A stretch of DNA of 64,000 nt from Candidatus Rokuibacteriota bacterium (GTDB lineage: Bacteria > Methylomirabilota > Methylomirabilia > Rokubacteriales > CSP1-6). Made by a program: the position numbers and the translations under genes. Below are positions 8,218 through 15,281 of this stretch, in pieces. Where the stretch lies: positions 1 to 64,000 of the forward strand of contig QHSX01000050.1 in assembly GCA_003221695.1 (NCBI GenBank), in the 5' to 3' direction. The notes beneath the pieces were generated by a model. That model worked only from the letters and a program-made list of their open reading frames with translations, had not been told where the DNA came from and searched no databases. Numbering within the stretch: position 1 is the stretch's first letter; each line of letters starts with the position of its first letter.

Positions 8218-9348
8218 GTGACCCGGCGGCAGAGGCGAGCCACGCGGCTCGTCTCTGCCGCGCTCGGCCTCGCCCTCGTCGGTCCCGTCTGGAGCGCCGG
8301 GGGGCCCGCGCCGCTGCGCGTGTGCGCCGATCCCGACAACGCTCCGTTTACCAGCGCCGACTCCCGCGAGAAGGGGATGTACCTCGAGCTGGCCGAGCTC
8401 ATCGCGGATCGGATGGGGACGCGCGCCGAGCCCTTCTTCTTCCGGACGGACGTCGGGCGACGCGCCCTGCGCCCTACGCTCCTGGCGGGCCGCTGCGACA
8501 TGTTCATCGGGCTCCCCGACGCGGCCGACCGGAGGGCGGGGAAGACGATCGTCCTCACCCGCCCCTTCCTCGAGGTGGGCTACGCCCTCGTCGCGCCAGC
8601 GGCGTTCATCCTGCGCGGCCTCGACGATCTCGACGGGAAGACGGTCGGCGTGCTCTTCGCGTCCACGCCGCAGACGCTGCTGTCGGTCCGTGACCGCGTC
8701 CGGCTCACGACGTTCAAATCGACCGAGGCGGCGCTCGACGCGCTCGCCGCCGGGCAGATCGAGGTCGCATTCCTCTGGGGTCCCGAGGCAGGCTACCGGG
8801 CCGCGCAACGAGGCCTCCTCGGAGGGTTCGGGCTCACCTCGGTGGCCGGGCTCAATCTCCGGTGGCGCGCGACCATCGGGGTGCGCGCCGCAGACGTGTC
8901 CCTGCGGGATCAGCTGGATCGCGTTCTCGCCGACGTGGCGCCCGCCATCGCTCGGCTGGCCGCCAAGTATCACTTCCCCCTCGACACGCCGGTCGATCTC
9001 GACGTCCCCGACCCGACGGCGCCGCGGGCGGCCGTCGCGGCGGCGCCACCTCCGAGCAAGACCAACCCGTTCCGGGGCGATCCCTCCGCGGTCGTCGCGG
9101 GCCGGACGCTCTTCAACACGCACTGTTCGCACTGCCATTCGCCGAACGCGGCGAACCCCGAGCCACGCACGGACCTCCGTCGGCTCGCCAACCGCTATGG
9201 CGAGCGCACGGACGAGGTGTTCTACACCACCGTCACGCAGGGTCGTTCCACCAAGGGCATGCCGCCGTGGGGCCCGGCTCTGGACGAAGAGGCCATCTGG
9301 AAGATCAAGACGTTTCTCGAATCCGTCCAACGGAGCGACACCAACTAG
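8218..9348 (+). CDS. XoxJ-like solute-binding protein fused to cytochrome c
   Basis: A 376-residue periplasmic protein with two parts. Residues about 1-30 are a signal peptide (TRRQRRATRLVSAALGLAL). Residues about 32-260 are a solute-binding domain starting PLRVCADPDNAPF, as in the quinoprotein-dehydrogenase-associated XoxJ/MxaJ family. Residues about 280-376 are a cytochrome c domain with CSHCH (Cys303, Cys306, His307) and a likely axial Met348 in GMPPWGP. The start is set at GTG 8218, 2 bases after the dehydrogenase stop. XoxJ is thought to help activate XoxF and XoxG accepts its electrons; here both roles appear on one chain. Confidence 0.85.
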   Translation: MTRRQRRATRLVSAALGLALVGPVWSAGGPAPLRVCADPDNAPFTSADSREKGMYLELAELIADRMGTRAEPFFFRTDVGRRALRPTLLAGRCDMFIGLPDAADRRAGKTIVLTRPFLEVGYALVAPAAFILRGLDDLDGKTVGVLFASTPQTLLSVRDRVRLTTFKSTEAALDALAAGQIEVAFLWGPEAGYRAAQRGLLGGFGLTSVAGLNLRWRATIGVRAADVSLRDQLDRVLADVAPAIARLAAKYHFPLDTPVDLDVPDPTAPRAAVAAAPPPSKTNPFRGDPSAVVAGRTLFNTHCSHCHSPNAANPEPRTDLRRLANRYGERTDEVFYTTVTQGRSTKGMPPWGPALDEEAIWKIKTFLESVQRSDTN

Positions 9349-9372
9349 CAGGTGCTCCTCGGGGAGGGACCG

Positions 9373-10350
9373 ATGACGACGCGCGCCGCGGTCACGCCCG
9401 CGCTGCTCGAGGAGTACTGCACGAGGTTTCGCAACTGGGGGCGCTGGGGCCCCGAGGACGAGATCGGGACCCTCAATTTCATCACGCCCAACGTCATCAC
9501 GCGCGCCGCCCGCCTGGTGCGACAGGGCAGGGTCATCTCGTGCGCGCTCAACTTCGACACGGGCGGCCCCCAGACCGGCGCTTTCGGACGCGTGAACCCC
9601 ATCCACAGCATGGTCGCCACCGGCACGGACCACGCGACGGGCCGGCAGCGGCTGGCGGGCTTCGAGACGATGCCCTACGGCTGGGGCTTCGCCGACGACC
9701 AGGTCACCATGTTCCTGCAGTGCGGGACCCAGTGGGACGGGCTCGGCCACATCTTTCACCACGGCAAGATGTACGGCGGCCGCGACGCGAGCCTGGTCTC
9801 GGCGACCGGCGCCGCACGAAACGGCATCGAGCACTACAAGGACCGGATCGTCACCCGGGGCGTGCTCCTCGATATCGCGCGCTACAAGGGTGTGGACGCG
9901 CTCCGGCCCGGCGAGGCGATCTACCTCGAGGATCTCGACGGCTGCGCTACCGCCGAGCGCGTGACCGTCGAGCCCGGAGACATCGTGCTCGTGCGGACGG
10001 GCGACGTGGGGCGGCGGCTCCGGGAGGGGAGCTGGGGGACCTTCTCGGCCGGCGACGCGCCGGGGCTCTCCTTCCTCACCGCCCCGTGGCTCTACGCGAA
10101 ACAGATCGCGGGGCTTGCCACGGACACCTGGGGCGCGGAGGTCAGGCCCAACGAGCTCCCAGGGTCGTTCCAGCCCCTCCACCTCGTCATGGTCGTCAAC
10201 ATGGGGCTCCTCGTCGGCGAGATCTTCCACCTCGAGGCCCTGGGGGAGGACTGTGCGAGGGACGGCGTCTACGAGTTCATGTTTGTGGCGCCGCCGCTGC
10301 CGATCACCCGGGCGGTGGGTTCGCCCATCAACCCCCAGGCGATCAAGTGA
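9373..10350 (+). CDS. Cyclase-family metal-dependent hydrolase (kynurenine formamidase-like)
   Basis: A 325-residue member of the Cyclase/PF04199 family, metal-dependent hydrolases that include kynurenine formamidase and isatin hydrolase. The metal-site region reads QCGTQWDGLGHIFH near residues 115-130, with the first His of the usual HxGTHxD motif replaced by Gln. GGGGAGGG sits just before ATG 9373, which is preferred to GTG 9352. It follows the XoxJ-cytochrome fusion by 24 bases and may be co-transcribed. Long members of this family are common in soil bacteria but mostly uncharacterised; the reaction is unknown. Confidence 0.8.
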   Translation: MTTRAAVTPALLEEYCTRFRNWGRWGPEDEIGTLNFITPNVITRAARLVRQGRVISCALNFDTGGPQTGAFGRVNPIHSMVATGTDHATGRQRLAGFETMPYGWGFADDQVTMFLQCGTQWDGLGHIFHHGKMYGGRDASLVSATGAARNGIEHYKDRIVTRGVLLDIARYKGVDALRPGEAIYLEDLDGCATAERVTVEPGDIVLVRTGDVGRRLREGSWGTFSAGDAPGLSFLTAPWLYAKQIAGLATDTWGAEVRPNELPGSFQPLHLVMVVNMGLLVGEIFHLEALGEDCARDGVYEFMFVAPPLPITRAVGSPINPQAIK

Positions 10351-10614
10351 GGGGAGGAGCCACGAAGGGACTAGTTGTGACGAGGCAAGAGGTTGTTCAC
10401 CCAGGCCGACCTGGGGAAAGTAGTGGCTGCCAAGTCATTACTCACCCGGATCAGGAGGCCTGGATGAACGTCCACAAGAATGCCCGATGGGGGAGCGCCT
10501 GGATGTGGGCTGGGCGATCGACGTCTTGCACCCCTTGGCCCGCTAGTGCAGTGGCGCTACCACGCCTCACCGGCCGTGACAGAGTAGCCTTCGAGGACCA
10601 ACGCGCCGCGGCGG
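10351..10614 (+). mobile_element. Intergenic remnant with an IS481-like transposase start
   Basis: This 264-base gap separates convergent genes. At 10464 the sequence reads ATG then codons for MNVHKNAR, preceded by an AGGAGGCCTGG context. From memory, IS481-family transposases begin in this way (M-N-x-H-K-x-A-R) with a similar leader. After eight codons the similarity stops and no transposase domain follows, so only the left tip of an element would remain. No terminal repeat pair or target duplication was identified. The rest of the gap shows nothing recognisable. Confidence 0.4.
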
Positions 10615-11730
10615 TCACACCCTCTCAGCCTCGGGCGTGATTGGCAGCGCGACCGGCCGCCGCCGGCGCGCCGAGAGGTCGAGGGCCTTGGTGAGCATGA
10701 GGCGGTCGTGGGCCTCGGCGGCGGTGGCGTGCGGGGTCGGATGGCCGAGCGTCAGGCGAGAGATCCACGCGTTGGTCTCCTCGCGCATCGGGCCCCACAG
10801 CTCACCGAGGGCCACGTTCCCCGGGGGATAGCTCTCGGGGAAGTCCACGTTGCGCGTGGTCTCCGGCGTGTAACCCGCTTGCTGCGGGATCGTGGTGGCC
10901 AGCACCACGTCGCGGTGGGTGTCGTCGATGGTCAGAACGCCCTCCGTGCCGACGATGCCGATCTCGAGGCTGTAGACCGAGCCCGGCCACACGACGGGCA
11001 GCGCCCAGGAGATGTTGAGGTGGTAGAGCGCGCCGTCGTGCATCGTGATCAGACCAGCGGTGGCATCGATGCCTCCGTGGGTGGGGCCGAGCACCCGGTC
11101 GATCGAGCGCGCGTAGGCCTCGACGGGCGTCTTGCCCTCCATGAGCCACATCACCACGTCGAGCGCGTGGGTCCCCGAGATGACCATCGGGGAGATCGTC
11201 TCGGGCCGGTCGGTGCGCCGGTAGTTGTCGAGGGCGACCAGGCGATTCATGAAGGCGCGTGACGTCGCCAGGGTCACGTCGCCCAGCTGGCCGGTGCGGA
11301 TCTTCTCCTTCGCGACGAGGAAGCGGCGGCGGAAGCGCTGGGTGTAGCCGACGACGGCGTCCACTCCTGCATCCTGGATGGCCTTGAGCACGCGCGCCGA
11401 CTCGGCGAGCTCGGTGGCGAGCGGCTTCTCGATCAAGAGGCTCACGCCCCGCTCGACCGCGGCGAGGATCGGCTCCACGTGCAGGTGCTCATCGGTGGCG
11501 ATGACCGCCGCCGTCACCTCGGGGCGCCTCAAGAGCTCATGGAAGTCGGTGGAGACGAACTCCGCCCCCACCCGCGCGGCGACCTCCTTGCCCCGATCGG
11601 CGCGCGTCTCGGCGACGCCGATCCAACCCACGCTCGCGTTCTTCGCGGCAATCTCGCCGCGGATCAGGCCGATCCGTCCCGCCCCCACGATCGCGAGGCC
11701 AATCCGCTTCGGTGCTCGCCCGGGCGCCAT
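10615..11730 (-). CDS. Gfo/Idh/MocA-family NAD(P)-dependent oxidoreductase
   Basis: A 371-residue oxidoreductase. The N-terminal Rossmann motif is IGLAIVGAGRIGLIRG (about residues 9-24), and the family EKPLA motif with its catalytic Lys lies near residue 100. The C-terminal domain forms the substrate-binding sheet (THALDVVMWLMEG with the usual His). Members oxidise inositol, sugars or related polyols. A 13-codon relic of a similar gene start lies just upstream. The gene reads towards the IS481-like remnant. Substrate unknown. Confidence 0.88.
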   Translation of the reverse strand: MAPGRAPKRIGLAIVGAGRIGLIRGEIAAKNASVGWIGVAETRADRGKEVAARVGAEFVSTDFHELLRRPEVTAAVIATDEHLHVEPILAAVERGVSLLIEKPLATELAESARVLKAIQDAGVDAVVGYTQRFRRRFLVAKEKIRTGQLGDVTLATSRAFMNRLVALDNYRRTDRPETISPMVISGTHALDVVMWLMEGKTPVEAYARSIDRVLGPTHGGIDATAGLITMHDGALYHLNISWALPVVWPGSVYSLEIGIVGTEGVLTIDDTHRDVVLATTIPQQAGYTPETTRNVDFPESYPPGNVALGELWGPMREETNAWISRLTLGHPTPHATAAEAHDRLMLTKALDLSARRRRPVALPITPEAERV

Positions 11731-11743
11731 GGGCAGCGCCTAC

Positions 11744-11785
11744 TCACCCGGTCCCGATGATGCCGATGCCGATCTTCCGACTCAT
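11744..11785 (-). pseudogene. 13-codon relic of a second Gfo/Idh/MocA gene start
   Basis: Minus strand from ATG 11785 reads MSRKIGIGIIGTG then TGA. This is the exact look of a Gfo/Idh/MocA N-terminus (the Rossmann GxGxxG) cut off after the second glycine. A GGAGA SD precedes it. The intact gene starts 13 bases downstream. The simplest reading is a tandem paralogue removed by deletion, leaving its start codon and first beta strand. It might act as a leader peptide, but nothing else supports that. Confidence 0.55.
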
Positions 11786-11836
11786 GTGCGGGTCTCCACG
11801 CGGGTGCCGTCCAGGATGGTCGTCCCCTGAGCGGGG

Positions 11837-11865
11837 AATGTATCGGGCCCGGTTGCGTTTGTCCA
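11837..11865 (-). promoter_or_regulatory. Promoter candidate for the Gfo/Idh/MocA gene
   Basis: Minus strand TGGACA (11865-11860), 17 bases, TACATT (11842-11837). It overlaps the oppositely directed cupin promoter, so each -35 lies in the other's spacer. Confidence 0.45.
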
Positions 11866-11881
11866 CTCCGCCCACTATGAT
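11853..11881 (+). promoter_or_regulatory. Promoter candidate for the cupin gene
   Basis: Plus strand TTGCGT (11853-11858), 17 bases, TATGAT (11876-11881), about 40 bases upstream of ATG 11923. The -10 matches five of six consensus bases. Confidence 0.5.
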
Positions 11882-11883
11882 CG

Positions 11884-11899
11884 GCGGGCGATTGCCCGC
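11884..11899 (+). promoter_or_regulatory. Hairpin in the cupin 5' leader
   Basis: GCGGGC-GATT-GCCCGC forms a perfect 6-bp stem with a 4-base loop right at the predicted transcript start. It could stabilise the mRNA; function unknown. Confidence 0.4.
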
Positions 11900-11922
11900 A
11901 TACCTCCAGGAGGGAGTCTCAG

Positions 11923-12351
11923 ATGGCGGAGCAGCGGAACGCGAGCACGTCCCCGCAGTCGAAGACCAAGACCGAAGGCGCGGTCAAGGCCGGCGCCGGG
12001 TGCTATACCTTCGACCTCGGCAAGCTCAACACGATCGACGCCGGTCCCGGCTACTCGACGGCCCACGGGCCGGTCGTCGAGGGCGAGCGGATCCAGGTCG
12101 GTCTGATGCGCGTGCCGAGAGGAACCGGCGGCCGGCCCCACAGCCACCCGAACGAGCAGTGGATCTACGTCCTGCAGGGCACCCTCGAGAGCGAGGTGGA
12201 TGGCGTGAAGGCGCGCGTGCCGGCGGGCTCGCTGATCTACATCCCGTCCAACGTCGTGCACTCGGCGTTGGCCACTCCGGAAGAGGACGTCGTCTTCTTG
12301 ACGGCCAAGGACATGAGCCACGGAATCGCCGGGACGGCCGTCCCGAAATGA
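11923..12351 (+). CDS. Small cupin-domain protein
   Basis: A 142-residue single-domain cupin. The first cupin motif reads GGRPHSHPNEQWIYVLQG (around residues 65-85) with the His-x-His and Glu that bind a metal, and the second motif reads PSNVVHSAL. A strong SD (AGGAGGGA) precedes the ATG. No signal peptide is visible. Small cupins range from dioxygenases to isomerases and sugar binders, so no reaction can be given. The toxin-antitoxin remnant follows directly after its stop. Confidence 0.85.
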   Translation: MAEQRNASTSPQSKTKTEGAVKAGAGCYTFDLGKLNTIDAGPGYSTAHGPVVEGERIQVGLMRVPRGTGGRPHSHPNEQWIYVLQGTLESEVDGVKARVPAGSLIYIPSNVVHSALATPEEDVVFLTAKDMSHGIAGTAVPK

Positions 12352-12372
12352 TCATATGGACAGATTTTGTAG

Positions 12373-12585
12373 ACCATCCCGGCCGCCCGCTTTAAGGCCC
12401 AGTGCCTCGCGCTGCTCGATAAGGTCGATCCGGAGGGCATCGTCATCACCAAGCACGGCAAACCCGTCGCAAGGCTCGTGCCGATCGAGACCGAATCGGT
12501 GAGGCTGATTGGCATGTTCAAGGACAAGATCCGGATCAAGGGGAAGATCCTGTCAAGCGGGCTGCGCTGGGATGCTGAATCTTGA
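12373..12585 (+). pseudogene. Phd/YefM-type antitoxin with a damaged 5' end
   Basis: Frame 12373-12585 encodes about 70 residues starting TIPAARFKAQCLALL and including ITKHGKPVARLVP, the standard look of Phd/YefM antitoxins. An in-frame TAG lies immediately upstream (12370-12372) and no ATG, GTG or TTG start is available before the conserved region. ATG at 12356 (MDRF...) would fit as the true start if the intervening bases were shifted by one frame. The gene overlaps the PIN toxin by 14 bases. It is either disrupted or relies on frameshifting or a sequence error. Confidence 0.65.
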
Positions 12586-12934
12586 TACCCACATCCTGCT
12601 GCACGCCCTGACGGACAGCCTGACCCGAAGAGAATCGGCGCTTCTCTCACGCGACACCTGGTCCATCTCCGCGATCGTACTCTGGGAGATCGCCAAGCTC
12701 GCCCGGCTCGGCAGGGTTGCAGTGGACCTGGACGATCCCGAACCTGTCCGCGTGCTGATGCGTCTGCACACCTGGCCATTGAGCCTCGACGTATGCCGCG
12801 CCATCCGCGATCTGGACGTACGGGGCGACCCGGCGGACGAGATCATCGCCGCGACCAGCGTGGTCCACCGCGTGCCACTGGTGACGCGGGATCAGCGCAT
12901 CCGGAGGTCGAAGCTGGTGCCGCTGGCCGTCTGA
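12572..12934 (+). CDS. PIN-domain ribonuclease toxin (VapC-like)
   Basis: A 120-residue PIN domain. The acidic residues expected for Mg-dependent RNase activity are present: Asp in MLNLDTHILLHAL, Glu in LWEIAKL, and Asp in DPADEIIAATSVVH, with the VTRDQRI strand near the end. ATG 12572 is used because the domain begins there, rather than the track start at 12509. It overlaps the antitoxin reading frame. Such toxins cleave RNA and are held in check by the antitoxin. With a damaged antitoxin, the toxin should be inactive, silent or controlled otherwise. Confidence 0.85.
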   Translation: MLNLDTHILLHALTDSLTRRESALLSRDTWSISAIVLWEIAKLARLGRVAVDLDDPEPVRVLMRLHTWPLSLDVCRAIRDLDVRGDPADEIIAATSVVHRVPLVTRDQRIRRSKLVPLAV

Positions 12935-13004
12935 GCTTCTTTCGCTTGACCTGGGGAAGGTGCTGACGGAACATCCGTCCCCGAACCCTTCGGGAGAGGA
13001 CAGC

Positions 13005-14240
13005 ATGGCGAACTTCGGCACCGTGGGAGTGGACTGGCAGCAGCGCGTCAACTGGGACCGCCTCCGGAAGTACCGGCTCGAGCGAGCGCGTGAGCGCATG
13101 AAGGCGCACAACCTCGGCGCCCTCCTCCTGATGTACGACGAGAACGTCCGCTACGTGACCAGCACGCTGACGCCGGGCTGGAACCGTCTCAAGCCCGGGC
13201 TCCGCTATGCGCTCCTCTGCGGCGATGGCCCGCCGGTGCTGTTCGAGCAAGGGGACATCGGCTTCCAGATCCAGCGTCACGCCCCCTGGATTCCCGAGGA
13301 GAACATCCGCTGGTCGTACGCCTGGATCAAGGGCGCGGCCGGCCCCGCGTCCAAGCAGCAGGTGAAAAAGTTCACCGATGCCGTCGTGAAGGAGATGCGC
13401 CGCTACGACGTCGCCGATCAGACGCTCGGCGTGGATTTCATCGACATCAATATGCTGAGCCAGTTCGGCGAGGCGAAGCTCAAGTGGGCCGACGGGATGA
13501 CGCCCATGATGGAGGCGCGGGCGATCAAGAACGTGGACGAGCAAGAATGCCTGCGCATCGTGGGGGCGATCGGGGACGCGGCCCACTGGGAGACGATGCG
13601 CTTCTTGAAGCCCGGCCTCACGGAGAACCAGGTGACCGCCCATATCATGGAGTTTCTCTACGCGATCCCCGGGATGGAGGACGTGGAGGACGTGATCGTG
13701 TCGTCGGGCCCGAACACGTGGCCGAACTGGCGGAACTTCTCGGATCGGATCATCAAGCCCGGCGAGATCGTGTTCATGGACCTGGCGGCGCTGACCTGGA
13801 ACGGCTACAAGTCGTGCTACTACCGGACCTACTGCGTGGGTAAGAAGCCGACGCAGGAGATGAGGGACTACTACGCGACCGCGCTCAAGTGGCTCTACGA
13901 CTCGATTCACGCGGTGCGTCCCGGCGCGACGACCCGCGACATCGCGCTCAAGTGGCCCTCGGCCCGAGAGGCGTGGGGCTACGCCGAGGAGGACCAGGCC
14001 GCCGCCAACCTCTGGGGGCACGGCCTCGGGCTCGCCCAGTACGACCAGCCGGTGATCTCGCGCATCTGGTCGCTCGACCATCCGCTGGAGATCCGACCCG
14101 GCATGGTCTTCGCCCTGGAGACCCAGCACGGCAAGCGGTACGAGTGGGGCGTGCGGATCGAGGAGATGCTGATCGTCCATCCGGACCGGACCGAGATCAT
14201 CAGTAACTTTCCGGTGGAAGAGATCACGGTCGTTGCCTGA
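13005..14240 (+). CDS. M24-family metallopeptidase-like protein (Xaa-Pro aminopeptidase fold)
   Basis: A 411-residue protein with an N-terminal creatinase-like domain and a C-terminal pita-bread M24 domain. Expected metal ligands are Asp in FMDLAAL, His in WGHGLGL, Glu in ALETQHGK and Glu in VRIEEML. The second Asp of the usual GYxSDxTRT motif is replaced: the sequence is GYKSCYYRT. The site may therefore be altered, as in non-peptidase members such as DMSP lyase DddP. ATG 13005 follows GAGAGGA. A small hairpin (CCCGAA-CCC-TTCGGG, 12980-12994) borders the SD. It is followed 18 bases later by a zinc alcohol dehydrogenase. Confidence 0.82.
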   Translation: MANFGTVGVDWQQRVNWDRLRKYRLERARERMKAHNLGALLLMYDENVRYVTSTLTPGWNRLKPGLRYALLCGDGPPVLFEQGDIGFQIQRHAPWIPEENIRWSYAWIKGAAGPASKQQVKKFTDAVVKEMRRYDVADQTLGVDFIDINMLSQFGEAKLKWADGMTPMMEARAIKNVDEQECLRIVGAIGDAAHWETMRFLKPGLTENQVTAHIMEFLYAIPGMEDVEDVIVSSGPNTWPNWRNFSDRIIKPGEIVFMDLAALTWNGYKSCYYRTYCVGKKPTQEMRDYYATALKWLYDSIHAVRPGATTRDIALKWPSAREAWGYAEEDQAAANLWGHGLGLAQYDQPVISRIWSLDHPLEIRPGMVFALETQHGKRYEWGVRIEEMLIVHPDRTEIISNFPVEEITVVA

Positions 14241-14258
14241 CTGCGCGTCGGGAGCGGC

Positions 14259-15281
14259 ATGATGCGAACCGCCGTTCTCCAGGCGCCTCGCCGCTTCGAG
14301 GTGACCGAGCAACCCACGCCCCGGCCGGGCCGAGGCGAGGCCGTCGTTCGCGTCGCCGGTACCGCGGTCTGCCACACGGATCTGGCGATCTACACGGGTC
14401 GCCACCCCGGCGTGCGCTACCCTGTGATCCTCGGCCACGAGGCCGCCGGCGTCGTGGAGGCGGTCGGTCCCGACACGAGCATCGGGGTGGGCGCGCGGGT
14501 CGTGATCAACCCGATCATCGCGTGCGGCGCGTGCGACTGCTGCGTGCGGGGCGACGAGAACCTCTGCCGTCGGGCCGGGTTGCTCGGTCGAGAGCTCCCC
14601 GGCTCGCTGGCCGAGCACGTGGCCCTGCCGGAACGGTACCTGCACCCGCTGCCTTCCGAGATCGGCCTCGAGGCCGCCACGCTCATCGAGACACTGGCAA
14701 CCGTGCGCCACGCGCAGCGGCGGGTGCGCATCGATCCCGGCGACGCGGTCGTGGTGCTCGGACAGGGCGCGACGGGGCTCTTCCACACGCGGCTCGCCAA
14801 GCTCGCGGGCGCGAGTCCGACCGTCGCCGTCTCGCGGAGCGCCTGGAAGCGCGATCTGGCGCGGCGTATGCGAGCCGACGCGACCGTCGATCCGTCGGTG
14901 CACGACGTCGTCGCGGAGGTGCTGGCGGTGACGGCTGGGCGCGGGGCGGACGTGGTGATCGACACCACGGGCGATCCGAGCCTCGTGCGCCCGGCCATGG
15001 ACATGCTCCGCCCCGGCGGCACGCTCTTGCTCTACGCGATCAGTCACGAGCCCGTGCAGGACTTCACGACCTTTTCGATGTATGTGAAAGAGCTGACGCT
15101 CGTGGGCTCGCGTGCGCTCGTCCCCGCGGATTTCGAGCCTGCCATCCGGCTGGTGGCGACCGGCGCCGTGGACCTGGACGGCTTCATCACCGGCTCCTAT
15201 CCGCTCCACCAGACGGCGGCGGCCTTCGGCGAATACGAGCGCGCCCCCGATCGCGTGCTGAGGGTTCTCATTGTTCCCTGA
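14259..15281 (+). CDS. Zinc-dependent alcohol dehydrogenase (MDR superfamily)
   Basis: A 340-residue medium-chain dehydrogenase. The catalytic zinc site shows Cys in AVCHTDLAIY and His-Glu in LGHEAAG. The structural zinc loop has the Cys4 pattern CGACDCCVRGDENLC. The cofactor fold contains VVLGQGATGLFH, a variant of the GxGxxG loop. ATG ATG starts at 14259 with GGGAG upstream. The gene lies between the M24 gene and the PEP-utilising gene, whose TTG start lies inside its last codons. Substrate unknown; likely NAD(P)-linked alcohol or aldehyde conversion in the cytoplasm. Confidence 0.9.
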   Translation: MMRTAVLQAPRRFEVTEQPTPRPGRGEAVVRVAGTAVCHTDLAIYTGRHPGVRYPVILGHEAAGVVEAVGPDTSIGVGARVVINPIIACGACDCCVRGDENLCRRAGLLGRELPGSLAEHVALPERYLHPLPSEIGLEAATLIETLATVRHAQRRVRIDPGDAVVVLGQGATGLFHTRLAKLAGASPTVAVSRSAWKRDLARRMRADATVDPSVHDVVAEVLAVTAGRGADVVIDTTGDPSLVRPAMDMLRPGGTLLLYAISHEPVQDFTTFSMYVKELTLVGSRALVPADFEPAIRLVATGAVDLDGFITGSYPLHQTAAAFGEYERAPDRVLRVLIVP

